Assembly (NCBI RefSeq): GCF_026210795.1
Contig: NC_089437.1
Coordinates: 62,001 to 126,000 of the forward strand
Origin: Rhizophagus irregularis
Lineage: Eukaryota; Glomeromycota; Glomeromycetes; Glomerales; Glomeraceae
Length of the DNA stretch: 64,000 nt
Reading direction: 5' to 3'
Every line of letters starts with the position of its first letter. Position 1 is the first letter of the stretch. Of this stretch, positions 12,178 through 23,300 are shown piece after piece. The position numbers were made by a program, and so were the translations under genes. A model generated the notes under the pieces. It ran no database searches and was not told the DNA's origin. It saw only the letters and a list, made by a program, of their open reading frames with translations.

Positions 12178-12381
12178 CTAGGGAAACGGTAAACCGTTAC
12201 GTAGTCCGGAGCTTATCAGTATATAGGTAGATAATCACATGCTCAATTAACCGATTGAGATAATTTCGTGTGATATAAGAACCAATTAAACGTCGACTCA
12301 AAGAACAAGCGGACGGACAACGGGATATTTTGTACCACCATGGATAGAACATAAAGAGTCCTTCGCTACGCTCCGGACTAA
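12178..12381. other. 204-bp GC-richer insert in the LINE 3' end
   Basis: Compared with the copy at 971-1078, which is uninterrupted, this copy contains an extra 204 bp. It carries inverted ends TAGTCCGGAGC (12202-12212) and GCTCCGGACTA (12370-12380), and a second small palindrome AACGGTAAACCGTT at its left end. The base composition differs from the AT-rich surroundings, and CTTCGCTACGCTCCGG-type hairpins are common in organelle genomes of fungi and algae. It may be a piece of mitochondrial DNA or a small palindromic mobile sequence. The 72-residue frame across it has no known motif. Confidence 0.45.
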
Positions 12382-12748
12382 TAAACTTAATATCAATAAA
12401 GCATATATAAATCATTAAAAAAAAAAAAAATTTATTTTTTTTTTAAAAAAAATAGTTTTAGATTGAATTTATTATTTTTTTTAAAAAAATTACTTTAGAT
12501 CAAATCTGAAATACTTTAGGTAATTAATATTTATATTATGTATTTTATATATTGATTTTAATTTTAAATGCATAAGCTTTAATTTGAAGTAAGAATTGAT
12601 CTAAGTATAATATAAATAAAGTAAATAAAAGGAAATTTATATAAAAAAAATATAATTTTACTTTAAAAAATTATTTTAATACAGTAGCAAATTTTTTTAA
12701 AAAAAGTAATAATAAAAATAATAAAAAATCTATAAAAATCTATAAAAA

Positions 12749-13115
12749 TACTTTACTAAAAATGGCCAATTTTTTGAAATGATTTTGTAATAATTTTAAA
12801 ATACTACAAAAATACATTTAATACATCAAAATGTTTTTATTATATTTTTGCTATTATTTTGTAATTGTATTGTATCTAGGTCTATAAAAATAACTCAAAA
12901 TAATATCACAATAATTTTTTAATATTTTTGTTATTATTTTATTATTATAATATAATTAACTTTAATATTATTTTAATATTTTAATCTCAAAAATACCTTA
13001 AATATATCTTGATATATTTTAAAAATTTTACAAAATAATTGCACAATTGTTTTGAAAGCCATTGTATCTAGGTCTATAAAAATATTTCAAAAAATTGGCC
13101 ATTTTTAGTAAAGTA
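12749..13115. mobile_element. Mariner-type MITE, 363 bp
   Basis: Perfect inverted ends of about 29 bp beginning CTTTACTAAAAATGGCCAAT lie at 12751 and, in complement, ending at 13113, each bordered by TA (12749-12750 and 13114-13115). TA duplication and short noncoding length fit a nonautonomous Tc1/mariner derivative. Inside, TTGTATCTAGGTCTATAAAA is present twice (about 12868 and 13062). Confidence 0.8.
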
Positions 13116-13245
13116 AATAGATTTAATTATATTTAAATTATAAAGCTGAAATATAATTATAAAAAAAGATAGATGTAAAAATAAAAATTTAGTAATAAAA
13201 AATAATTTAAAAGTTATAAATAAATAATTGTTTAAGTAAAAATTA

Positions 13246-13345
13246 GGGTTGATCACCCTTGGCTCATTGGTTAGTCCGTGAGTCCCCTCGTGAAGCCTGA
13301 GTATGGTGAGGTCGTAGGTTCGATTCCGCTGATCATGAAAATTAA
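13246..13345 (+). other. tRNA-like Pol III head with A and B boxes
   Basis: TGGCTCATTGGTTAGT (13260-13275) resembles a box A and GGTTCGATTCC (13317-13327) a box B, about 42 bases apart inside a cloverleaf-length stretch. No sensible anticodon arm or CCA-type acceptor pairing was found, so I regard it as a tRNA-derived retroposon promoter and not a functional tRNA gene. A reverse copy lies at 16907-17020. Confidence 0.65.
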
Positions 13346-14160
13346 AAGAATTTTATTGCGGACACTACTACCAATAGTGTGAAGGTACAGGGATTAGTGT
13401 AGGCTGGACTGCATCATGGTAAATTAGTATGTACCGGTCGGCGGCATATTTCAACAAAGAGTCGTGGTGTCCTCCTAGCGTTCCCTATGAGGCCATTGGG
13501 AAGCCTATTGTCCTGTCTGGATGGTCACTGCTTGCATACCATCTGGGTGAGCTCTTGTCTTGGTGGTCACTCTGCGATACCACTAAGGGTGTGGTAAACT
13601 TTACTGTAGAGGTTTACTACGCTAGATGGTCCTCATAGATGGTAAAGTCTCAAGTGCAATGTCTTAGCAGTAGTTTACCTTCTAATAGGTTTAGGCTGAT
13701 TGGAGACGTTCGTAGGCTCACAGGTATATAAGGTTCTAAGGTGAGGTTCGATTCCTCAGTGAATTTTGACGTACTGGTGGGTGATCCCTGGGTAACTGGG
13801 TTAGTTACTTATAATAAAGGGGTGATCCCGAGACCTCAGCAGCTTACTGTCCATAGTAGTCGCTACTATTACTACTGGGGGATTTACAACTATGGTGGGC
13901 TAGTATGGTAATCGTGACCTGTAGTGGGCTTTGAGTGAGGCCATATTAGTAGTCTTAGTATTGCAGTACCTCTAAGCTAACCATCATGGAAGGACTTCTA
14001 GATGTCTGCTCTGTTATATCTGCCGTACGTGGGTGGTTGCTCACTTCTGATGGGTGCTAGTGGGTAGTATAACTGTGTCAGAAACCCATGCTACGTTCGA
14101 TCCTTGTGTGAGTATAAACTTGGGTCGTCTTCCCAGTGTGGTATATAGTCAACTCTCTTT
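13346..14160 (+). repeat. ~0.8-0.9-kb unit, diverged inverted copy
   Basis: Reading forward, it matches the minus strand of the units at 14184-16906: ACAGGGATTAGTGTAG, CTGCATCATGGT, CGTTCCCTATGAGGCCATTG and CAATGTCTTAG all recur. It is more diverged than the three tandem units are from each other, so the inverted arrangement is older or has evolved faster. Inside, GGTTCGATTCC recurs near 13747, giving a second box-B-like site. Confidence 0.65.
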
Positions 14161-14183
14161 ATAGTCACACATTTGGGACAGTC

Positions 14184-16906
14184 CATATTTGGTGATTATT
14201 TTACAAGTGTTTTGTAAGTTTAGTGGCCACTACTTTTCGCACCCTCTATTGAAGCGCTTACGGAGTGCAGGGCTGTCATCGTCACCATCTTCACTAAGCC
14301 ATAATGTAATCATCCCTGCCACCTTTTAACAGGGACAATTCAACACCACAACCGAAGCGCAAGGACATATCCCAGGGACCCGAAGGCCTTCGAATCTGCT
14401 GAACACCACCCTACTCGTCCTTTAATCCGTTGTGATACTGTAATGAACTAACTATATAACCCCCTCACCACTACTACTTTCACGGAGGACTTTCGTCAGA
14501 TAACCTTCAAACATCTAGACCCCTTCCATACCACCATATTAGGTAACAGGTCTCACTCAAAGGCCACTACAGCCCGCGATTACCCACCACCGATAGTACA
14601 GTTGTAATCCCCAAGTGGTATACTTTGTAGTGACCACCTGGACAGTAAGCTTGTAGGTGTTACCCAGGATCATCCCTTATGGTGGGTATCAACCACCAGG
14701 AATCACCAACCAGTACGAGGAGAGATGGGACCAACCTAATCACCAAGCTATCTGTTCTGCAAGTGACGAACACCGGCATTGGTCTAAGACCTAACAGAAG
14801 GTCAAACTACCACTAAGACATTGCACCCTTAGCTTTACCATCTAGGATGACCATCTAGCCATTACTGACCCCAAGTGGTGTTGTAGAGTGACCCGGACGG
14901 GAGATACGGTATAGTAGTGACTCAAGGACAGGTGCGCGCACATGGCCTCATAGGGAACGTTAGAAGGACACCATGACCCTTAGTTGAAATGTGCGGCCTA
15001 ACCGTACACACTAAGTCACCATGATGCAGTCCAACTACACTAATCCCTGTACCTTCACGCTATTGGTTGTAGCGTCATATTTGGTGATTATTTTACAAGT
15101 GTTTTGTAAGTTTAGTGGCCACTACTTTCCGCACCCTCTATTGAAGGCTATAGAGTGCAGATGCTTCATTCGCATCATCCTCACTAAGCCCCACTGATGT
15201 AACCATCCCGCCACCTTTTAACAGGGACAATTCAACACCACAACTGAAGCGCAAGGACATATCCCAGGGACCCGAAGGCCTTCGAATCTGCTGAACACCA
15301 CCCTACTCGTCCTTTAATCCGTTGCATGATACTGTAATGGCTACTATTATAACCCCTCACCACTACTACTTTCACGGAGGACTTTCGTCAGATAACCTTC
15401 AAACATCTAGACCCCTTCCATACCACCATATTAGGTAACAGGTCTCACTCAAAGGCCACTACAGCCCGCGATTACCCACCACCGATAGTACAGTTGTAAT
15501 CTCCAAGTGGTATACTTTGTAGTGAGCCACCTGGACAGTAAGCTTGTGAGGTGTTACCCGGATCATCCCCGCATGGTGGGTATCAACCACCACGGAATCA
15601 ACCAACCAGGGCCCATCAGAGAAGGGAATCGAACCCAATCACTAAGCTATATGTTCTGCGCACGAACACCGTGGTTGGTCCTAAGACCTAACAGAAGGTC
15701 AAACTATCACTAAGACATTGCACCCTCAGCTTTACCATCTAGGATGACCATCTAGCCATTACTGACCCTAAGTGGTGTTGTAGAGTGACCACCCGGACAG
15801 GAAGTCCCCCCCAAGGTATAGTAGTGACCTCAAGGACAGATTGCACGCATGCCGATGGCCTCGTAGGGAACGTTAGAAGGACACATGACCGGCCTTAGTT
15901 GAAATGTGCGGCCTAACCGTACACACTAATTCACTATGATGCAGTCCAACTACACTAATCCCTGTACCTTCACGCTATTGGTTGTAGCGTCATATTTGGT
16001 GATTATTTTACAAGTGTTTTGTAAGTTTAGTGGCCACTACTTTCCGCACCCTCTATTGAAGGCTATGGAGGTAGGTCGTTCATTGCATCATCCTCACTAA
16101 GCCATGATGTAACCATCCCCGCCACCTTTTAACAGGGATAATTCAACACCACAACCGAAGCGCAAGGACATATCCCAGGGACCCGAAGGCCTTCGAATCT
16201 GCTGAACACCACCCTACTCGTCCTTTAATCCGTTGCATGATACTGTAATGGCTACTATTATAACCCCTCACCACTACTACTTTCACGGAGGACTTTCGTC
16301 AGATAACCTTCAAACATCTAGACCCCTTCCATACCACCATATTAGGTAACAGGTCTCACTCAAAGGCCACTACAGCCCGCGATTACCCACCACCGATAGT
16401 ACAGTTGTAATCCCCAAGTGGTATACTTTGTAGTGACCACCTGGACAGTAAGCTTGTAGGTATTACCCAGGATCATCCCTTATGGTGGGTATCAACCACC
16501 AGGAATCACCAACCAGAGCCCATCGAGAGAAGGGAATCGAAGCCCGAATCACCTTGAAGGCCCTATCTGATTACTGTGCACGAACACCGTGGTTGGTCTA
16601 AGACCTAACAGAAGGTCAAACTACCACTAAGACATTGCACCCTCAGCTTTGCCATCTAGGACGACCATCTAGCCATTACTGACCCCAAGTGGTGTCGTAG
16701 AGTGACCACCCGGACAGGAAGTCCCCCCGAAGGTATAGTAGTGACCTCAAGGACAGGACTGCGCACATGCCAATGGCCTCATAGGGAACGTTAGAAGGAC
16801 ACCATGACCCTTAGTTGAAATGTGCGGCCTAACCGTACACACTAATTCACCATGATGCAGTCCAACTACACTAATCCCTGTACCTTCACGCTATTGGTTG
16901 TAGCGT
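14184..16906 (-). repeat. Three tandem ~0.9-kb units
   Basis: The units are 14184-15075, 15076-15990 and 15991-16906 (892, 915 and 916 bp), nearly identical, each beginning CATATTTGGTGATTATTTTA on the plus strand and ending GGTTGTAGCGT. On the minus strand each contains TCTTAGTGGTAGTTTGACC (box-A-like) and, in the middle copy, GGGTTCGATTCCC (box-B-like), so every unit could carry its own Pol III promoter. The units are much less AT-rich than flanking DNA. No protein is encoded; short frames in them are chance. Confidence 0.75.
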
Positions 16907-17020
16907 CCGCAGTAAAATTCTTTTTATTTCCGTGGTCATGGGAATCAAACCTGCGACCTCACCATACTCAGGCTTAATGAGGGTCTCAGTGACTAACCAC
17001 TGAGATAGGGTGACCAACCC
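16907..17020 (-). other. Reverse tRNA-like head
   Basis: On the minus strand it reads GGGTTGGTCACCC, a box-A-like TATCTCAGTGGTTAGTC (17007-16991) and a box-B-like GGTTTGATTCC (16951-16941), closely matching the head at 13246-13345. The two heads make the 13246-17020 segment a large inverted repeat with Pol III-type promoters pointing inward. Confidence 0.65.
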
Positions 17021-17127
17021 ATATATTTGGTGATTATAAAGAGATGTGACTATATAAAAAATTTCTTATATTTGTATATCATAATTCCGGTCAAAATTAT
17101 ACTTAAAACTTTATTGTGTCATAACTT

Positions 17128-17557
17128 TGCCAATATTAATCGTAGAGAGATGATCTTACCGCCATTCGATTCGTCTTGATGAGACGGTTCTAATGGTATA
17201 AAATACGTCGAAATCCAATCACTAGATTAATTTCCGAAATTAAAAAAATATTAATGGTTTTTGTGTAATAACTCTGCCAATATTGATCCTAGAAAGACAA
17301 TCTTACTACCATTCGATTCATCTTGATGAGACGAATCTAATGGTATAAGATATATCGAAATCCAATCACTAGATCAATTTCCGAAATTAAAAAATATTAA
17401 ATGGCTTTTAAGTAATAACTCCTTCAATATTGATCACAGAGAGATGAGCTTATCACCATTCGATTCGTCTCGATGAGGCGATTCCAACGAGCTATAAATC
17501 GTCTTTTTACAATCACTAGGTACTGAGAAATCTAGCAAAATGTTAAATGGCGCAGTA
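17128..17557 (+). repeat. ~137-bp tandem repeat, three units
   Basis: Units begin at about 17128, 17265 and 17402 with TAACT.TGCCAATATTGATC and contain CCATTCGATTCGTCTTGATG followed by GAGACGATTC, an inverted TCGTCTC/GAGACGA pair. A further related unit sits beyond the Gypsy element at about 29150-29290, so the element inserted into this array. Confidence 0.75.
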
Positions 17558-17562
17558 AACGT

Positions 17563-18754
17563 TGTAAACGGCCGAATATCAAGCACGAAAAGATGATAAA
17601 ATTCAACCGCCAAATGTAATTATCAAGTATTAAGAACAAACAAATTAATCGTGGATTGGTGTGGATGGATAAATAATTAGCCGAAAAGGATAAACATTTA
17701 AGAAGAGTAATGATCTACATGATGTAATATTTATTGAATGATTGACAAAGAACCAATAGGATAAATAGAGTCGATCATTTGCGGCTTAGCGATCTTTAAC
17801 AATAAGAACGATAAGAAAGAATAATTATAAGCCACAAAAGATAGATTATAAGCAAAACACATAAAGTAGATTAAAAGAACATATAAAATAATGTCGGAAA
17901 GATTAAAGAATACAAAATAATATAAAAGATAATATGAAAAGAAAGTATAAAGATGGAATATAAAAGATAACATATTAAAAAGAACATATATAAAGATAAC
18001 ACAGCCACAAAGGATGGATTATAAATTATTTCTTTACGATGTAATATTCGAATAATAGAAAAGATAATATATAAAATAATATATAAGATAGCATATTAAA
18101 AGATAGCGTATTTAAAATATAGATAGTATATTAGAAAGATAGTTCAAAGATAATATATAAAGAACAGAAAAGATAGTATATAGATAGAATAGAAAGTAGC
18201 ATAAAAATTGTATATATAGAGAACGGAATTCAAAGTAATTCCACAGTTCTCATCCACAGAACTCAATAAAAATATAAGTTTTATTTTTTTTTATTATTTG
18301 TTAGTAAAGTTTAATGTTAATTAAAGGTAATAGGTTCGCCCTAAACTTTAATTAATGTTTGCTTAATTAATTTTAATTGAATAAATGGAAATTTTAAGGT
18401 GAATTAAATATACACTTTTGGAAAGTAATAATTCGTAGCGAGAGCTATCGAAGTTTGAAATTAAAGGTAAAAGTGGATATAATTTGGGGAAAATTTAGAG
18501 AAGTTAAATTTTATTTTATTTCGTTCGACGTTTTATATTACTAACGTTATTTATGTCATGAACCAAGAATGTCGTTGTATGTTGTTCGTTGATTATGTTG
18601 TTTGTTAATTATGTCGTTGATTATTTGCTTGTTCGTTTAATTGTTCGTTCGTTCGTTTATTCGTTTGTTCGTTTATTCGTTCGTTCGACCATGAGAATGC
18701 CCGTTCAATGTGGCAACTCTGTAAATTGATGACAGAGGGAACTGGGGGATCTCA
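17563..18754 (+). repeat. 5' LTR of the Gypsy element
   Basis: 1192 bp, TG...CA ends. It has an AT-rich central part with GATA/AAAGATA-like runs and a TTCG/GTTC-rich tract (about 18578-18690). An AATAAA-type signal occurs at about 18267 (CTCAATAAAAATATAAG), so transcription start and polyadenylation sites probably lie nearby. No protein frame is credible. Confidence 0.95.
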
Positions 18755-18755
18755 T

Positions 18756-18774
18756 ATGGTGCATGCTCGCAAGA
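18756..18774 (+). promoter_or_regulatory. Candidate primer-binding site
   Basis: TGGTGCATGCTCGCAAG starts two bases after the left LTR (18757). TGG is the expected complement of a tRNA 3' CCA end. The tRNA concerned could not be named by eye. Confidence 0.55.
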
Positions 18775-20196
18775 AAGGAAATGATCATCATCACATGATT
18801 ATTACTAATATGAAAATTTAATTTCGTTAGTAAGTCACTGATAGGTATTATTAATCAATATTTTATTTTAGAATTTATTTTTAGATTTCAGGTTTTGACG
18901 AGTTCAAAAGGAACCAATAAATCAACGAGGATTTAACGAGTTAAAAACTTGAAAAGGCGAAAGATTGGAGTTTGAAGTTGTGCAAGTAATCACTTAATTG
19001 ATAGAAAGCACAAGAATGTTTCTTTCGGGAATAAAGTACCTGAGAAATTTCATAAGGAGATGTGGAAGTTAAAGATGGATTTTAGAATAAAGATTAATAA
19101 TGGGAGAACACCAATGTATTATCCGGGGTTCATCTGTGTGGTATGGGTTACCTCTGAGTTTGGATTTTGGATAAATGCTCGAGATTGGAAAATTTTTATT
19201 CTTCGACATTAAAGATTATAACGTATGGGTTACGTCAAATCTGGATACCCAGCTCAATAACGCGCGAATTGCTTTGGGGACGGGGAATGAAAATTGTAAA
19301 GACACCCACTATCAAGAAACATTGAATGGATAAAATGGGACAAACCTGTAAACTATCATGCTTTTACCCAATGGGAAAAAGATAGAGATAAGCCCAGTAT
19401 AGGTCCACCAATTTGAGGAAAGATAAGTTGGTTTAGATGAGTTTTATGGATAGCTGATGACTTTTGAAACTGGATTTTGGAAGGTTAGATTCACCCGTTA
19501 AGAGACAAGTCGGCCAACGAAGGAGGAAAAATGGATACGTTGTATTGTTACAGGTCCTAGGCTACATTTCAGATGAGGGTTCCTGGTGTAGTGTCCTAGT
19601 TCACGCTTTCATTACAATGTTCCGTTAAAAGAAGGAAAAAATAGAAGGATATTTACACATTAACGAGCCGTATAATGAACATTACGTGCAGTATTTAATA
19701 ATAGAGTAAAATCCGAAAAGAAGGACATTTATTTAAAAGAAGAACATTTATTTGAAAAAGAATATTTATTTGAAAAAGAACATTTATTTGAAAAGAAAGA
19801 CATTTATCTGAAAAGAACGACATTTTGTGTGTTATAGATTAATTTATATAATATAGAATATATAGTAAGAAGGATTTATGTGGACGATAAGAAAGATTGG
19901 AAATTCGCAAACCTTAAAACTCCAGAATTTTCATAAAGTTTGTGATATGTGAAATTATGGATCTTGGTGACAAAAAGATGTGACAAAAAGAGGTGATAAG
20001 TGAAACTATGAATCACGGTGACGAAAAGATGTGACATGTGAAATTAGGGAAATCGGTGATAAAAGATAAATTTTATGGCGCAGTAAAAAACCTCCGCAGT
20101 CTGAGGAGATCGTGGACTTAGAAAAATTTTTGAAATTTCGAGGCGCAGCAAAAATTAATAGTAAAATATGACGTAGTAAATATATAGAACCGAAAG
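18775..20196 (+). other. Untranslated leader of the Gypsy element, with tandem repeats
   Basis: About 1.4 kb between primer site and first frames. It has no large open frame. A ~20-bp repeat of CATTTATTTGAAAAAGAA occurs about six times at 19717-19825, and a ~45-bp repeat with GTGACAAAAAGATGTGAC and GTGAAATTATGGATC recurs at 19940-20065. Several GGCGCAGTAAA-like motifs also recur here and in Gag. The leader may hold packaging or translation-control elements. Confidence 0.6.
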
Positions 20197-20388
20197 ATGG
20201 AATCTAAGATTGAAAGAAGTAATCTATTTAAAGATGAAAGAATGTTTAGAAGATCAAAAATAGAAATGATAAGAGTGAAATATATATATATAGAGAGAGG
20301 AATCCGATTGAAATTCTGGATGGATATTCATAGCAATTTAACTAAAGCATATAATGGAATGGTACCATCAATGGGAAAGCGAATATAG
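20197..20388 (+). CDS. Short upstream frame before Gag, uncertain
   Basis: A 63-codon frame rich in Arg, Lys and Ile, overlapping the Gag frame by 35 bases in a different register. No motif. It may be a translated upstream frame that controls Gag, or nothing. Confidence 0.2.
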   Translation: MESKIERSNLFKDERMFRRSKIEMIRVKYIYIERGIRLKFWMDIHSNLTKAYNGMVPSMGKRI

Positions 20389-23300
20389 AACACATAAAGA
20401 GGAACACGAATTAGGAACGGAAGAATTGGACGAATGTTTAAATTGTGAATTATGTTATCCAATAGTAGATGAACCAATAGTATTCAAGAAATTTTGGGAC
20501 GCATTATTTAAATTTGAAGATGCAATAATAATATATAATGATGTAACAATTAAGGGAGTATTAGATTTATTAAGTATGAATAATTCAGAAAGAGAAGATA
20601 CAATACATAAAGGGAAATGTAGAGACATAATGGATAGAATAACGGAATCAATAAGATATAGAATACAACCAAAAATGAAAGAAAGGGGATTACGGACAAT
20701 TATATTAGTAATTGTAAGAGATTGTATTGAAAGAAATCTGGGGAATGAAGTATTTGATAGATTAATTGGGAATCCTGAATTAATAGAATACAAATATATT
20801 TTGGAAGATTGGGACGTTGAAAGAAGGTTTGAGAAATTTTGGCAATGGTATAGAATCATATCAAAAGAAATTGGACCATTACGAGTAAAGACAGGAGCAA
20901 TAAAGACATTTAGGGAATTACTATATGAAGAAGAAGGAATAGCCATGAATGAGGAGAAAGTAAAGGAACTAATGTCCGAAATAGAATATGAGAACATACA
21001 TATAGAAAATGTTCACGAATATCACAAAAATATGATGCAAAAGATAGTAAGAATATTTATAGATACTAGGGGATTTACAAAAGAACCAGAAGATTCAGAA
21101 AGTGAAGATAGTCCAGCAAGTTACGAATTGGAAAATGATTCCGAGGAAGAATTAGAGATAATAATAGGAGATAAATCATGGAAATTTAGTGAATTAAGAA
21201 GAAGGTCAAATGTTATGGATGAAGATCAACTGAGGTACATTTGGAAAATAGGAATAAAGTTGATGATAGAAATGGATATATTGGTAACGAGAATATTTAT
21301 GGATAAAATTCAAGAGATAGAGGAATTGGATGAAAGGGAAAAAGAATTGAGGATAAAAGAATGGTTAGAAAAAGAAACAATAAGATGTGAAAAATGTGGT
21401 AATAGAAGGTTCGAAATGGACGAAGCGGATAGCGAATGCGGGGAATGTGTTAAAGAAGCGCAGAAGAATGAACAAGATGAGCTAATAGAGTTGAGAAACA
21501 ACTTAGAAAAATTGGGATATGAAATAGATGTGTCAGAAATTCAAAGAATGAAGAGTTTTGGGGTAAATAATCGAATAATAGTAACTAAAGAATTTGTGGA
21601 AGAATATATGGAAATGATAGATTTGGAAGATAAAGAATTAAGAAAAGAAATTCATAAGTGGTTAAACCAGAATACAACTTGGTGCGAAAGATGCGAAATA
21701 AGATGGATGAATGATATGTTTAGATTAGGATGGATGGATGTTATGTCTAGAGTAAGAGGAATGGTATGCAAAGATTGTGAAGAAGAAAATATCGATGAAA
21801 TTGATGATCGGGTAAAAAGATTACAGAAGATTTTTGAAGATATTGGAACAATAATAACCGAAGAAGAATTGTTGAGATTAACTAGTATGGGATATACAGA
21901 TGGGGAAATTTTAGATAAAGAATTCATTGAAATCTTTCAAGAAAATAAAGATGAGTCGGAAAAAGAATTGAAGAAAAAATTAGATAAGTTGTTGAAAGAA
22001 CAAGCGGGAATAATAGATAGTGAAGAAAGTGGCGAAAGAAGCGATAATGAAGAATCAGAAGAAGATAATACAGATGATTCAGAAAAGATTGGAGAAATAC
22101 TAAGTCCGGATGAAAGATGGGATGAAGATATTGAAAATTTTAACGAAGAAGAGTTTGAAGATGAAGTTGAAAATGTTATAAATAGAGGGGATAGCGACTT
22201 AAGTCAAAATTCAGATACGAATAGTTCATTAAATATTAAAAATTCTGACAACGAAAGTGAATTATCTGATTACAATTTACAAGATTTATTTCAAGAGAAT
22301 ATATTGAATATGGCAACTCAGGATCAAGTAAAGAGAGTGTTAGAGAACGCTTTAGGCTATCCGGCTAATACTTTGAACGCAGCAGTAGGAGCAGGAGAAA
22401 GTTTGATAGATAGGATCGAAAATGCAGGAAATGAAGCAGGAGGAACAATTAGTATACCACTCTTTTATGGAAGAGAAGATGAAGATGTTACTGATTGGGT
22501 TAGACAATTCGAGGTAGCATTTGCAGCAGTCGGAAAAGCAGCGGGAGCTAATGGCGTAAGACAAGCGGTATACGCAGCAGCACATCTAAGAGGAGCAGCA
22601 GCGCAATGGTATAATGAAATGAAAGAAGTAAATGCAGGTCACTTAGTGAATTGGGCAGATGCAGATAATGATAATGATTTAAAGCATAGAATAAAAAGAA
22701 GATTTACCAGAGAGGATGTTAGAAGAAAGAAAATGCTAGAATTAAGAAAAACTCGACAAGGAACAAATGAAAGTGTTGAAGAATATACAAGAAGATTTAG
22801 ACAAATATTAAGAATAGCAACTAGAGGACATGCATTAGCAGATGAATATCAAGTAGATTTTTACATCGAAGGATTAGAACCAACAATAGGATATCAAGTT
22901 AGAAGACAGAATCCAGCGAACTTAAATGGGGCGATAGAAATAGCAGTAAGAGAAGAAGGTGCAAAAGACGAATTTTTAAGAAAAGCAATAGGAACACCAA
23001 TTAGTACGAAAATAGATATCGGAAAAGATGACAATAGACAAAATATGTTCGCAAAACCATTGAACGAAAATTATGAGGAAGAATTAGCTGAAATGTTTAA
23101 AGAGAAGGCGAAAATTAGTAAATTAGAAAGAATGGTAGCAAATATGGAGAGAAGATTAAACAACGATAATAGGGATAGGTATCAACCAAATATGGGAAGG
23201 AGATTAAATAATGGTAATAGGAATAGTTATCAATCAAACCAGAATAGGGTACCAACGTGTTTCGGATGTAATAGAATGGGGCATTACAAGAATAATTGTC

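Larger units (their letters stand above)
11328..12444 (+). mobile_element. 5'-truncated LINE insertion with A tail and 14-bp target duplication
   Basis: The low-complexity 14-mer TTTATTTTTTTTTT occurs at 11328-11341 and again directly after a 14-base A tail at 12431-12444. Between them are the C-terminal coding relic of the IWxxRC family (11342-11970) and a 3' untranslated end identical in layout to the copy at 971-1078, with an AATAAA before the tail. I infer a truncated LINE. The flanking 14-mer is T-rich, so chance agreement cannot be excluded. Confidence 0.7.

Noticed and set aside
12197-12415. 72-codon minus-strand frame across the 204-bp insert
   Set aside because: It bridges insert and LINE tail, so it cannot be an ancestral gene; no motif.
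13246-13345. A functional tRNA gene
   Set aside because: Box A and B are good, but no consistent acceptor or anticodon stem was found and it sits at the end of a retroposon with a second reverse copy.
13429-15713. Open frames of 60-70 codons in the ~0.9-kb units
   Set aside because: They are not conserved in phase among the units and have no motif; the units appear noncoding.
17020-17557. Possible hammerhead ribozymes (TTGATGAG, TCGATGAG)
   Set aside because: The core CUGAUGA is altered and no matching GAAA and helix arrangement follows in the ~137-bp units.
17731-17973. 80-codon minus-strand frame in the LTR (and its twin at 28109-28351)
   Set aside because: Antisense to AT-rich LTR sequence with no motif; present twice only because the LTR is.
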